Assembly (NCBI GenBank): GCA_963757335.1
Contig: CAVWRJ010000023.1
Location: 1 to 64,000 of the forward strand
From: DASQPA01 sp963757335
Lineage (GTDB): Bacteria; Acidobacteriota; Thermoanaerobaculia; Multivoradales; UBA5704
Direction: 5' to 3'
DNA: 64,000 bases
This document shows positions 52,442 through 62,285 of the stretch, piece after piece. Position 1 is the first letter of the stretch; each line of letters begins with the position of its first letter. The notes below the pieces were generated by a model that did not search any database, was not told where the DNA came from, and was given only the letters and a program-made list of their open reading frames with translations. The position numbers were made by a program, and so were the translations under genes.

Positions 52442-53315
52442 GGGCTGACGCGGCGGAGCCGCCGTCTTACGTACCAGGTGGCGCAGGCAGCGCCCGAGAG
52501 TTTCCTTGAGCCGCGCGCGCTCGACGACCAGGTCGAAGAAGCCGTGCTCGAAGAGGAACTCGCTGCGCTGGAAGCCCTCGGGCAGGCTCTGGCGGATGGT
52601 CTGCTCGATGACCCGCGGCCCGGCGAAGCCGATCAGCGCGCCGGGCTCGGCGATGTTGAAGTCGCCCAGCATGGCGAATGAGGCGGTGACGCCGCCCGTC
52701 GTGGGATCGGTCAGGACGGAGATGTAGGGCAGGCGGGCGGCGCGCAGGCGGGACAGAGCGGCGGCGATCTTCGCCATCTGCATCAGCGACAGGACGCCCT
52801 CCTGCATGCGCGCGCCGCCCGAGGCGGAGACGACGATCAGGGGCACCTTGCGTTCGAGGGCCCGCTCGGCGGCGCGGGTGATCTTCTCGCCCACGACCGA
52901 GCCCATGGAGCCGCCCATGAAGCGGTACTCCATGACCGCCAGCAGGACCGGGATCTCCTCGATCCTCCCGCTGGCGACGATCACCGCGTCGCGCTCGCCG
53001 ATCGCCTGCTGGTAGCTCTTCAGGCGGTCTCTGTAGCGCTTGGTGTCACGGAAGTTGAGGGGGTCGGTGGGGGAGATGCTGGTGAACAGCTCGCGCGGCT
53101 CCTCTTCGTCCAAGAGGAGGGCGATGCGTGCCCGGGCGTCGATTTTGAAGTGGTGCTCGCACTTGGGGCAGACGCGCTGATTGCGGTCGAGGTCGCGGGA
53201 GTAGACGATCTCCTTACATCCCTCGCACTTGACCCACAACCCTTCGGGGACCGTGCTGCGCGCACGGTCCTTGCGGACGGGTTTGGGTTTCTTGGTCTTC
53301 CTGGAACCAGGCCAT
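52442..53315 (-). CDS. accD: Acetyl-CoA carboxylase carboxyltransferase beta subunit AccD (frame broken near start)
   Basis: Carboxyltransferase subunit for malonyl-CoA synthesis. A zinc finger (CEGCKEIVYSRDLDRNQRVCPKCEHHF) is followed by the crotonase fold: YRFMGGSMGSVVGEKITRAAE, SASGGARMQEGVLSLMQMAK and TDPTTGGVTASFAMLGD. The true start is ATG 53315 (MAWF, then RKTKKPKPVRKDRARS), but an extra C near 53303 breaks the frame. The end is unclear: the frame runs on into folC. A stop (TAA) exists one frame over near 52470, right after HLVR, so a missing base there would separate the genes. Confidence 0.85.
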
Positions 53316-53324
53316 GCGAGGGCG

Positions 53325-53558
53325 CTAGACTTCGGCGGAGTGCCCTTCCTCGGCTTCGAGGTCGTTGGGAATGCCGAGGCGCATGCAGGCCGCGTCGTAC
53401 ATCTGACGCGAGGCCTTCTTGGCGTTCTGCAGCTCGGCCAGACGGTCCTTCACCTTGGCGAGCTCTTCCTCGATCTGATGGTCGAGCTCCTCCATCTCCT
53501 GCTTGGTGACGTCGAGGGTGTTCTCGTAGAACTTCCGCTGCTGGTCGGTAAGGCTCAT
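53325..53558 (-). CDS. Small coiled-coil protein
   Basis: A 77-residue hydrophilic protein: MSLTDQQRKFYENTLDVTKQ then EMEELDHQIEEELAKVKDRLAEL, a strong coiled coil over residues 8-48, followed by a conserved-looking SRQMYDAACMRLGIPNDLE. GGAGGA lies 3-4 bases before the ATG region on the minus strand, which supports the start. It lies just upstream of accD in the same direction, so it is probably cotranscribed. Function is unknown. Confidence 0.72.
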   Translation of the reverse strand: MSLTDQQRKFYENTLDVTKQEMEELDHQIEEELAKVKDRLAELQNAKKASRQMYDAACMRLGIPNDLEAEEGHSAEV

Positions 53559-53632
53559 GATTCCTCCGGCACGACGACCCGCCCCGCGGCCCGACTCTCC
53601 AGGCTCGGCGGGACCTTCAAAGGATTTTCAGA

Positions 53633-56600
53633 TCACAGCTTGAACGGGATCTTCAGCCGCGTCCACATCTTGACCCTGACCCCGCCCTTGAGCGCGGGCC
53701 TGTAGTGCGCTCCCCGGGCGGCTCGGACGGCGGCCTCGTTGATGCCGACGTTCTGCGCGATCGGCGTCAGGAGCTTGGCGTCCTCTACCCGGCCATTCTC
53801 GTCGACGAGGACGGAGACGATGACGGTGCCCTCGACCCCCATGCGCCTGGCGACCGGAGGATACTCCGGTTTGGAAAAGCTGACAAGCTCGGGTGAAAAG
53901 ACGCCGGGACCGCTCACCACCAGGTCTCCCGCCCGGGTGGCCTGCGCGGGTGCGGCGGCCGGCTCGGGCGCCGACCGCGTGGGAGCGGTGGCCGGCGGTG
54001 ACGCCGGTGCCGGGGTCTGGGCTGGCGGGGGCTCCTCGGCCTTGGGCGCGGGGATCTCCGGACGGGAGACCGCCGGTTCCGTCCGGGCCGGCTCGGCCGG
54101 CATCTCGACCGCCGGCCGGGGCGCAGGGGACGCCGGAGGGTTCGCCGAGACCGTCGCGGCACTCCCCGGGCTGGCGGCGGCCGAGCGGGGCGGTGGCCTT
54201 GCCCGCGGCCTTGGCCAGGGCGAGCTCCTTTTCGAGCTGCTTTTTCTTGTCTTCGAGCTGCTTTCTGATCTCGCTCTCGTGCTTCGCGACCTCCTGATCC
54301 ACCATGCCGGAGATGTCGAGCTTGGCCGGCTGGGGGAGACCGCGCCGAGACGCCCCGGGTGCCGTTGCCGGGATCGGAGCTGGCGGGCGGCATCGCCGGC
54401 GAGCCGGGGGCCTGGGCGGAAGGGGCGGCGGCGGGGGCCGGGGGAGCCGCCTTGCGACCGAAGACGAAGTAGAGCACCACGCCCACCACGAGGGCCGCGA
54501 TGATGGCGGCGTAGAGCAGGGTCCGGCCCTTGCGCTCCCCCTCCTCGACCCGCATCTCGCCCAGGGGGGCGACCGCCTCGACCGGCGGCTCCATAGGGGT
54601 GTCGTAGACCTCGCCGGTTGCATTCATGGGGATCGCGGGCGGCGGGACCTCGATCGGCATTGGCGGCATTGGCGGCATTGGCGGCGGCGCCGGGAGCTCG
54701 GGGACGAGGGCGTCCAGGGGCTCTGGAACGGCATCGGCGGCATCGGTCGAGAGCAGGCGGTGCATGTAGGCGGCCAGGTCGGTGTGGCTCGGCATCGGTT
54801 TGAGGCCGTGGAGGACCGTCTCGATCCGCCCCTGCATCTCGGAGGCGCTCTGGTACCGCTGGGCCGGGTCCTGGGCCAGGGCCTTCTCGACGAGCTCGTC
54901 GACCTCCGGCGGCACCGAGGGGAGGACCGAGCGCGCCCGCCGGGTGCGGCCGTCGCGCACCGCTTCGAGGATGGACATCTCGCTGTCGCCGGGGAAGAGG
55001 CGCTCGCCGGTCAGCATCTCGAAGAGGATGGCGCCCAGGGAGAAGATGTCCGAGCGCGCGTCGACGTTCTTGCCCCAGGCCTGCTCCGGCGACATGTACT
55101 GGAGCTTGCCCTTCAAGGCACCCATCTGCGTCTGATTGGCCTTGGAGACCGCCTTGGCGATGCCGAAGTCGCAGAGCTTGATGTCACCCTCGAAGGTGAT
55201 GAGGACGTTCTGGGGGGAGACGTCCCGGTGGACCAGGCCGAGCTCGCGGTCGTCGAAGTCGCGCTTCCGGTGGGCATAGTCGAGCGCGCTCGCCAGGCGG
55301 GCGGCGATGAGGAGCGCGAGGCCTAAGGGGAGCGACAGGCTCCGCCGCCGCGCCGCGTTCAGAATCGAGCGGAGGTCCTTGCCCTCGACGTACTCCATGG
55401 CGATGTAGTAGTCGCGCCCGATCTTCCCCAGGTCGTAGATGTGGATGATGTTGGGGTGCGACAGCTGGGCCGCGAGCTTCGCCTCGTCGATGAACATGCT
55501 GACGAAGTCGGCGTTGTCGCCCATGTGGGGCAGGATCTTCTTGATCGCGACGGTCTTCTGGAAACCCTCGACCCCGCGCATGCGGGCCTTCCAGACCTCG
55601 GCCATGCCGCCCACCGCGATCTTCTCCTGGAGGGTGTACTGGCCGAAACGCTCCCCGGGCTGCTGCCCGTCGACGACCTGGATGCGCTGGGTGGTCGCCA
55701 TGTCGGAGATGGCGGGAGCGAGCGATACGGGCGATACGGGCGATACGGGCGATATCGGCGATATTGGCAAGACGGGCGAGGCGGGCGGAGACACCGCCGG
55801 CGGGGCCGGGGGAGCGGGAGCCGGCCGGGGCGGCGCTGGAGCGGGTGGGCGGGGCGCGGCGGCGATCGCAGCCCTCGGCATCGCCGGCTGGGGCGGCGCG
55901 GGCTCCGCCGCCGGCTTGCGGCGCGGTCGGGCGAGCTCTTCGAGCTCCGCCATGTCGATGTCCCCGCCCGGTTTCGCCGGCCGGCGCACGCCGGTGCCCT
56001 CGGCGGGGGCCGGGGGGGCGGGCTTCGGTGCCGCCGCTGGCGTTGGCGCCGCTGCCGTCGAGCTCGCGGGGGGCGCCGGCCGCGCGGTCGGCCGGCCCAT
56101 CTCCAGGCTCGACAGAGTGCGGCTGATCAGGGCGTCGAGGTCGTCGTCGGTCTCCTCGGCTCGCCTGGGATTGGCGGGCGCGGCGGGTGGGGGGGGCGCC
56201 GGCCGGGAACGGGCTGGGGACGCGGTGCCGAGGACGCCGGAGAGGGTCTGTTCGAGCTTTCGCTGCATCTCGTCGTCGCCCCGCGCGAGCGGCCTGGGCG
56301 CGGTGGTCAGCGGGAGCGGCGGGAGCGGGCGTCCGGCCTTGGGGGGCGCCGGCGTCACGACCTCGCTCTCCACCTCGGCCAGCATGTCGCCGAAGATCTC
56401 CGCCGACGTCAGCTTGTGCCCGGTGCCGACCAGCGGGACGGCCGGCGGCCGGCTCGCGGCGGGTGGTGAGGAGCCGGCGGACGAGCCGCAGCAGCTCCTC
56501 ACCGCCGAAGGGCTTGGCGAGCATCTCGTCGGCTTCCACCCCTCCCGTTCCCGACGGGGCCGCGCCCTCGCCGAGGAGGGCCACCACCCCGGGGCCGCCG

Positions 56601-56806
56601 GCGCTCCGCGAGAAGGAGCTGGCGACCGCCTCCATGCCGGGGAGGGAGGTGTTCACCACCACCAGATCGGGGGCCTCCGAGGCCGCCGCCTGGAGTGCCG
56701 CCGCCTGGCTGGCCACGACCCGCACCTTGTAGCCCTCGGAGGCGAGGGCCTCCTGAATCTGGTCGACGTACCGATTTTCCTGCTCGACGACGAGGATCGA
56801 GGGCAT
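53633..56806 (-). CDS. Pseudo-receiver / Ser-Thr kinase / TM / TonB-domain fusion (several frame breaks)
   Basis: One protein of about 1050 residues once breaks near 56445, 54350 and 54200 are joined. An N-terminal receiver fold (ILVVEQENRYVDQIQEALASE) has Glu-Gln for the acidic pair and Asn for the phospho-Asp (VVVNTSLPGM), so it cannot be phosphorylated in the usual way. After a long Pro/Ala linker with a 9-bp tandem repeat (PISPVSPVSPVS) comes a Hanks kinase: glycine loop AVGGMAEVWKA, Lys in VAIKKI, HRDVSPQNVL, CDFGIAK, SPEQAWG. Then a single helix (TLLYAAIIAALVVGVVLYFVFG), a coiled coil (EVAKHESEIRKQLEDKKKQLEK) and a C-terminal TonB-type domain (EYPPVARRMGVEGTVIVSVLVDENG). GGGAGA precedes ATG 56806. 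Confidence 0.82.
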
Positions 56807-56942
56807 ACGAATCTCCCGGGGTGTCGAGCTTTTTTAGCACTCCATCCCGGGTGAGTCAATCGCCCGGGTACCAAAAATCTTGAAACTGAGGGATTTACGG
56901 GTAGAATCTGCCCTCCCACCGTCCTACGATCCGGGAGTCCGC

Positions 56943-57683
56943 ATGTCAGGTCACAGCAAGTGGAGCACGATCAAGCACAAGAAGGCGTCGACCGACGCCA
57001 AGCGCGGCAAACTGTTCACCAAGATCCTCCGCGAGATCACCGTTTCCGCCCGCCTGGGGGGAGGCGACGTCAAGGGCAACCCGCGCCTGCGAACCGCGGT
57101 GCTGGAGGCGCGGTCGAGCAGTGTGCCGGGGGACAACATCGACCGCGCGATCAAGAAAGGGACGGGCGAGCTCGAAGGCGAGTCCTATGAAGAGGTCACC
57201 TATGAGGGCTACGGCCCGGGCGGGGTGGCCGTTCTGGTCGAGGGGCTGACCGACAACAAGAACCGCACCGCCGCCGAGATCCGCCACCTGTTCACCCGCC
57301 ACGGCGGCAACCTGGGGGACAGCGGCAGCGTCGCCTGGATGTTCCACCGCCGCGGCTACTTCGCCGTCCTCCGGGGCGCCATGGACGAGGAGAAGTTCAT
57401 GGAGCTCGCTTTAGAGCTGGGGGCGGACGATGTCGCGACCGCCGAGGAACACTACGAGATCTTCACCGTCCCCGAGGATTTCAACCGGGTGAGAGAAGAG
57501 CTCGAGAAACGCGGCGTCCCGACCGACGTCAAGGAGCTGGCGATGGTGCCCACCAACCCCATGGAGATCCCGGCCGAGCGCGCCGGCGCCGTCCTCCGCC
57601 TGCTCGAAGGGCTCGAAGACCACGACGACGTGCAGAAGGTCTGGGCCAACCTGGACGTCGACGACAAGGTCCTCGCCTCCTAG
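56943..57683 (+). CDS. YebC/PmpR family DNA-binding regulator / TACO1-like factor
   Basis: A 246-residue YebC-family protein: GHSKWSTIKHKKASTDAKRGKLFTKI at the start, SVPGDNIDRAIKKGTGE, YEGYGPGGVAVLVE and GGNLGDSGSVAWMFHRRG are all diagnostic. Known roles are transcriptional control and, more recently, help for ribosomes stalled at proline stretches. In many genomes it precedes ruvC, as here (50 bases). The length and start are standard. Confidence 0.95.
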   Translation: MSGHSKWSTIKHKKASTDAKRGKLFTKILREITVSARLGGGDVKGNPRLRTAVLEARSSSVPGDNIDRAIKKGTGELEGESYEEVTYEGYGPGGVAVLVEGLTDNKNRTAAEIRHLFTRHGGNLGDSGSVAWMFHRRGYFAVLRGAMDEEKFMELALELGADDVATAEEHYEIFTVPEDFNRVREELEKRGVPTDVKELAMVPTNPMEIPAERAGAVLRLLEGLEDHDDVQKVWANLDVDDKVLAS

Positions 57684-57733
57684 GCAGTGCGGTCTTCAGG
57701 GTCCGTCGGACGCAGCGGACCCCATCCTCCATC

Positions 57734-58264
57734 ATGCTCATCCTCGGCCTCGATCCCGGCAGCCTCCACACCGGCTACGGCCTGCTCCTGAAGCGCGGCT
57801 CCGCCCTGACCACAGTGGACGCCGGGCGTTTCTCCTGCCCCCGGGCCCAGGCCCTGCCGGAGCGCCTGGCGTATCTGGTCGCCTGCCTGGCCGAGCTCCT
57901 CGGCCGGCACCGCCCGGACGTGGTGGTGCTCGAAACCCCCTTCCACGGAATGAACGTCCACTCCCTGGTCGTCCTCGCCCAGGCGCGCGGCGCGCTCCTG
58001 GCCGCCGTCGCCGGGCATGGGGTCGAGATCTGTGAGTACAGCCCGGCCGAGGTGAAGTCGGCGGTGACCGGCAACGGCCGCGCCGACAAGGAGCAGGTGG
58101 CGAAAATGGTCCGGCTCCTGCTCGCGCTCGACGACAAGCGAGCTCTGGCCGCCGATGCGACCGACGCCCTGGCCCTGGCGATCTGCTGCGCCCAACGCCT
58201 GCGCCTGGATCGCCTCGCGGCCGCCGCGACGGTCCCCCGGCCCCGTCCCAACTCCGGCCGCTGA
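57734..58264 (+). CDS. ruvC: Holliday junction endonuclease RuvC
   Basis: A 176-residue resolvase. Acidic residues of the RNase H fold are in ILGLDPGSLHTGYG (Asp7), VVLETPFHGMN (Glu near 66) and DATDALALAICCA (Asp near 139-142). The usual FFGKNV loop is FHGMNVHSLVVLAQARGALL, still typical. It cuts Holliday junctions at the end of recombination. ruvA and ruvB, which commonly follow, are absent; the next gene is DUF4388. Start ATG 57734 without a strong ribosome binding site. Confidence 0.92.
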   Translation: MLILGLDPGSLHTGYGLLLKRGSALTTVDAGRFSCPRAQALPERLAYLVACLAELLGRHRPDVVVLETPFHGMNVHSLVVLAQARGALLAAVAGHGVEICEYSPAEVKSAVTGNGRADKEQVAKMVRLLLALDDKRALAADATDALALAICCAQRLRLDRLAAAATVPRPRPNSGR

Positions 58265-58398
58265 TCGAGGGGTGCGCGGGTTGAGCACTGTGCTACATTC
58301 AGTGCCTGCTTTTGGCGGTCTGGAGTTCTATTTAGAGAGGGTGTCGATGCCAGAGAGAGCAGGCACATCCATGCTGCAGGACGAAACGGCCTAGAGCC

Positions 58399-59220
58399 AT
58401 GGCTTTCCAGGGGTCGCTCAAGGAGCTGCCGCTCCCCGACATCATCCAGCTGGTCTCCGTCTCCGGCAAGACCGGGGTCTTCTCCCTGAAGCGCGACGGC
58501 GACGCGGCCGGCGAGATCTTCCTGCGCGGCGGGCACATCGTGCACGCCGAGATCGGCGATCTCCAGGGGGAGGAGGCGGTCTACGAGCTCGCCATCTGGC
58601 CCGAGGGGGACTTCGTCTTCACCCCCGGCCGGGAGACCGAGCGGACCACCATCCAGAAGTCGAACACCAACCTGCTGATGGAGGCGGCGCGCCGGATCGA
58701 CGAGTGGCAGGTGCTGTCGAAGCGCATCCCCTCGACCCGGCTGGTCCCCGTCTTCACCCAGCAGGCCACCGCCACTTCGGTCTCGCTCACCCCTCAGGAG
58801 TGGCAGCTCATCTGCAAGATCGACGAGCGCCGTTCGATCGAGGAGATCGCCATCGGCCTCGACTCCAGCCCCTTCGAGACCTGCAAGCTGCTCTACGGTC
58901 TCATCACCTCCGGCCTGATCGCCTTGAAAGAGGACTTCAGCCGCCTGCGCACCGACCGTCTCCCGACGATGACCGCGGAGGAGCTGGCTCGCCTGACCGA
59001 CGGCATCCACCAGCAGGCCAAGTCGCTCCTCTCCGGCCACAACAAGCTGTCCGATCTGGAGATCCCCTACCGGATGAGCCGGGCGGAGATGGACGCCGGC
59101 CGGGGCACCGAGGCCGTGCTCGACCTCGTGCGCGCCGACGAGAAGGTCGTCTCCGCGGCGCTCGGGCCGAACCAGTCCAAGGTCTTTCTCGAGCGCGTCA
59201 ACCAGCTTCTCGACCGCTGA
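58399..59220 (+). CDS. DUF4388 (PATAN-like) domain protein
   Basis: A 273-residue cytoplasmic protein with the DUF4388 domain at residues 1-105 (FQGSLKELPLPDIIQLVSVSGKTGVFSL, then FLRGGHIVHAEIGDLQGEEAVYEL and EGDFVFTPG), found in Myxococcus, Geobacter and Acidobacteria, often near signalling and gliding genes. The rest is helical with a winged-helix-like part (LTPQEWQLICKIDERRSIEEIAIGL). It may serve as a signalling adaptor. The 134-bp gap before it contains only a 16-codon reading frame at 58347, which I do not call. Confidence 0.85.
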   Translation: MAFQGSLKELPLPDIIQLVSVSGKTGVFSLKRDGDAAGEIFLRGGHIVHAEIGDLQGEEAVYELAIWPEGDFVFTPGRETERTTIQKSNTNLLMEAARRIDEWQVLSKRIPSTRLVPVFTQQATATSVSLTPQEWQLICKIDERRSIEEIAIGLDSSPFETCKLLYGLITSGLIALKEDFSRLRTDRLPTMTAEELARLTDGIHQQAKSLLSGHNKLSDLEIPYRMSRAEMDAGRGTEAVLDLVRADEKVVSAALGPNQSKVFLERVNQLLDR

Positions 59221-59228
59221 AAAGCTTG

Positions 59229-60596
59229 TGAAGAAACCCGCGGCGCCGGCCCTGCCTCCTGCTCCTCGCTCTCGGGCTGACCCCGGCTCTCGGCCTGGCT
59301 CAGACGCCGCCGGCAGGTCAGACGCCGCCGCAGCGCAGACGCCGCCTGCTTCCGAGCCCACGACGCAGGCGCCGGTCGGACTCTGGATCGCCGGCCCCGT
59401 CCACCCCGCCGCCTCCGTCCGTCCCGCCCCAAGCGGCGCCGGTCGCCCCGGCCCCCGGCACCGTGGGGCAGCCCGGTACTCCGGACGAGGGGCCGCCGAC
59501 CGGGGAGGAGGGGCCGCGCCAGCCCAGAAACCAGTTTCTGCCCCGGCTGGACGTTTTCTTCCCCGAGGGCGACCTCGACCTTCGGGTCAACCGGCTGGTC
59601 AACAAGGTCTTTTTCGAAGGACAGGTGAAGTACAACTTCATCAATGGCGACATCACCGCCTTTCTGCGCTACCGCTACTACGGCCTCTACCGGATCACCC
59701 AGCTGGCGGTCTTCGACTCGATCTCCTTCTCGAACGTCCAGAAGTTCTCGAACGGCGACTTCGACCGCGTCCGCGGGACGCTCGTCTTCCTGCAGTGGCC
59801 GCACGACTACACCCATCGCACCTTCGCCCTCTTCGAGATCGACCGCATCTCGTCGAACCAGCTCGAGAAGCAGTTCAACAACAACAAGACCAACAACTTC
59901 GTCCGTTTTGGCTACCAGGTCGGCACCCCCGAGGACTCGCGCTCGAACGCCATCGTCGGGGAGAGCCGGGCGCAAGCCGAGCAGCTGTTCACCGCCGCCC
60001 GGGCGATCGGTCCCGGCGGCTTCGGCTTCACCGGGGCCTTCACCTACGGCTTCGACTTCCTGAACGGCAACTTCAGGTACATCAAGCTCGAGGCCGAGAC
60101 CCTGAAGCGCTTCGACATCTCCGAGAACACTTTCCTCGTCGGCCGCGCTCACCTCGGCACCATCCCGTACAAGCAGACGCTGCGCACCGGTCCCACGATC
60201 GATCCGGTCGACCAGTTCTCGGTGCCGCGGAGCGAGCTGTTCAGCCTGGACGGGCGCGAGAACCTGAAGGGCCTCAAGGACAAGCGGCCGGGGAGCGAGG
60301 AGTTCCATACCACCTGGGAGTACTTCTTCCCCTGGTTCCTCGACGCCCATCACGATGTCCTCCAGCTGCAATGGCAGACCTGGTACTGGATCCTCTACTC
60401 GGGATACGGCACCGCCGGGTTCGATCGCAGCGTCTACCGCGACTTGAGCACCTGGGTCCCCGACGTCGGGATCGGGTTCGAGTCCACCTGTGCCCTTCGC
60501 GGGCATTACCGATTCTTTTTCTCCGGGGTTCTGGCACGCGCCTTGAAAGGAAGTGGTGGTGTGGAGGCACGTGTTTCGGTCAAGTCCTACCGCTGA
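59229..60596 (+). CDS. Outer-membrane beta-barrel protein (N-terminus frame-broken)
   Basis: An exported protein of about 450 residues. A signal peptide is visible only in a second frame near 59250 (CLLLLALGLTPALGLA), followed by a low-complexity Gln/Pro/Thr region (QTPPAGQTPP) and a Pro-rich stretch; the mature part reads cleanly from about 59403 on (NQFLPRLDVFFPEGDLDLRVNRLVNKVFFEGQVKYNF). Alternating strands with Tyr/Phe and Asn/Asp turns and the final VSVKSYR suggest a beta-barrel like surface-antigen proteins. At least two indels lie in the first 170 bases. The GTG start is within a base or so of 59229. It shortly follows the DUF4388 gene. Confidence 0.7.
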
Positions 60597-60727
60597 AACG
60601 TTGACCGCGGCACCTTGACCGGGGGCCTGCGCGCTTTGAGGCGCGTAGTCTCTAATTCCAGTACAGTAAGATATTGCAGAGGCCGCCTGGGTCTCTGCTA
60701 TCCAAGGCTCACAGCCGGAGGAGAGAA

Positions 60728-62053
60728 ATGAAACGAAGAGTGCTGTTAGTGGCGCTGCTGGGCCTCGTACCCGCCCTGGCGTCGGCTGGAGAGCAAGCCA
60801 ATGCTCCCACGGCGACCGGCGAGACGGGGTATTTCACCTTGCTGACGGGCGATACCATCCCGGAGCACGGCCTGTCTTTCGGTCTTTATTACAATAACTG
60901 GGACCGGATCTACAAGGGTGGCACCTTCCTGCCCTCAGGCATCAGCAAGAAGCCGGCTTTCGACTGGGATCACTTCGATGCCAGCGTCGGCTTCGGCATC
61001 ACCGACCGCTGGGAGGCCAGCGTCGCCGTTCCCTACGACGACTATCATGGCTTCGATACCCGGCGCACCGGCGGCATCGACTTCCGGGCCAAGGGCCAGG
61101 GCCCGGTCCGGATCGGTACCAAGCTCCGCCTGTTCGGCGACCGCGGGGGGGACAGCACCTTCGCGATCAACGGCTTCGTCGACCTGAACGGCACGGCCAA
61201 CAACCAGATCAAGAACGCCGTCTCCAATAAGACCGGCTACGGTGGCGGTCTCGATTGGCGGGTCCGTAACTGGGTCTTCGACCTCGGTTACTACGACAAC
61301 GGTGGCGACAACGGCACCATCATCGGACCCAAGGCGACGACCGCCGGTATCGGCTACGCCGGCCGGATCGGCTCGCGCCTGGACTGGATCACCGAGGTTG
61401 TCGGCAACTTCTACACCGGTGGCCGGGGCCTCCAGCTCAAGGATTCCTACGACTTCACCACTGGCGGCCGGCTGTGGCTGGGCGACGCCCAGAACTGGGC
61501 CTTCAACTTCGCCCTCCGCACCGACCTGAATCAGCTGAGCTCCACCGGCGACCACTGCCCCCTGGGCGGATTGGTCGGCCTGACCTACTTCCCGGCGGCC
61601 CACCACATGGAGCCGCCTCCTCCTCCCCCGGCTCCGGCCCCGCCGCCGCCGCCGGCTCCCGAGCCACCGCCGCCACCCCCGCCAGCCGTCGAGGCTCCGC
61701 CGCCACCCCCGCCCGCCCCGGCTCCGAAGCCGGAGGAGCGGGTGACGGTCAACTTCACCCCGGGTAGCGCCCGCCTGTCGAACATCGCCAAGGCGAAGCT
61801 CGACGAGGTCGCTCTCAAGATGAAGCAGGACCCGACGCTGCGCGCCCAGGTGCTCGGCTACACCGATGCCGGCAAGTCGGCCTCGGCCAACCAGAAGATC
61901 AGCGAGCAGCGCGCCCAGGCGGTCAAGAACTACCTGGTCACGCGGCACGGCATCGATCCCAGCCGCATCACCACGGAAGGCCGTAGCAACCAGGATTCGA
62001 CCGGTAATGCCGCGCAGGATCGGCGGGCCGTCGTGATCCTCACCGTGCAGTAA
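60728..62053 (+). CDS. OmpA family outer-membrane protein
   Basis: A 441-residue protein. Signal peptide (RRVLLVALLGLVPALASA), an N-terminal barrel of about 290 residues (HFDASVGFGITDRWEASVAVPYDDYHGF), a Pro-rich linker of about 45 residues, and an OmpA C-terminal peptidoglycan-binding domain (VTVNFTPGSARLSNIAKAKLDEV, VLGYTDAGKSASANQKISEQRAQAV, AAQDRRAVVILTV). GGAGGAGAG precedes ATG 60728. The linker spans the periplasm between barrel and cell wall. Base use fits a highly expressed gene. A strong terminator follows. Confidence 0.92.
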   Translation: MKRRVLLVALLGLVPALASAGEQANAPTATGETGYFTLLTGDTIPEHGLSFGLYYNNWDRIYKGGTFLPSGISKKPAFDWDHFDASVGFGITDRWEASVAVPYDDYHGFDTRRTGGIDFRAKGQGPVRIGTKLRLFGDRGGDSTFAINGFVDLNGTANNQIKNAVSNKTGYGGGLDWRVRNWVFDLGYYDNGGDNGTIIGPKATTAGIGYAGRIGSRLDWITEVVGNFYTGGRGLQLKDSYDFTTGGRLWLGDAQNWAFNFALRTDLNQLSSTGDHCPLGGLVGLTYFPAAHHMEPPPPPPAPAPPPPPAPEPPPPPPPAVEAPPPPPPAPAPKPEERVTVNFTPGSARLSNIAKAKLDEVALKMKQDPTLRAQVLGYTDAGKSASANQKISEQRAQAVKNYLVTRHGIDPSRITTEGRSNQDSTGNAAQDRRAVVILTVQ

Positions 62054-62074
62054 GCCCGGCTTCACCGTAGGACG

Positions 62075-62104
62075 AAAAGCCCCGCCCCGGCGGGGCTTTT
62101 TCTT
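62075..62104 (+). terminator. Rho-independent terminator after the OmpA gene
   Basis: AAAAGCCCCG (62075-62084) pairs with CGGGGCTTTT (62091-62100) around a 6-base loop, then T and TCTTT. Confidence 0.9.
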
Positions 62105-62201
62105 TGCTTCCTCGTTTCTTCCCGCGTTCGCTTCACACCGCCAGAATGGCGCGCCGCGTCAGATCGACCCTGCCACCGGCCCTCTACGAGCTCTCAGTGC
62201 C

Positions 62202-62277
62202 GCTTGAGTTTGGTCCTGCGGGCGGCTCCTTCGGGCGCTTCGCGCAGCCAGTCGCCGTCCGTGGAACAAACTCAAGC
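62202..62277 (-). repeat. Dispersed palindromic element, copy F
   Basis: Perfect 11-bp arms GCTTGAGTTTG (62202-62212) and CAAACTCAAGC (62267-62277). The core is on the minus strand (plus-strand reading CTCCTTCGGGCGCTTCGCGC). It lies 8 bases before the upstream start candidate of the glycosyltransferase gene. Confidence 0.9.
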
Positions 62278-62285
62278 CATCACCT

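Noticed and set aside
55715..55770. 9-bp repeat in the kinase linker as a regulatory array
   Set aside because: It encodes PISPVSPVS in frame within a low-complexity linker and is best explained as coding repeat expansion.
58295..58394. A small gene between ruvC and the DUF4388 gene
   Set aside because: The 16-codon frame at 58347 is too short and lacks similarity; it may be a leader peptide but nothing supports that.
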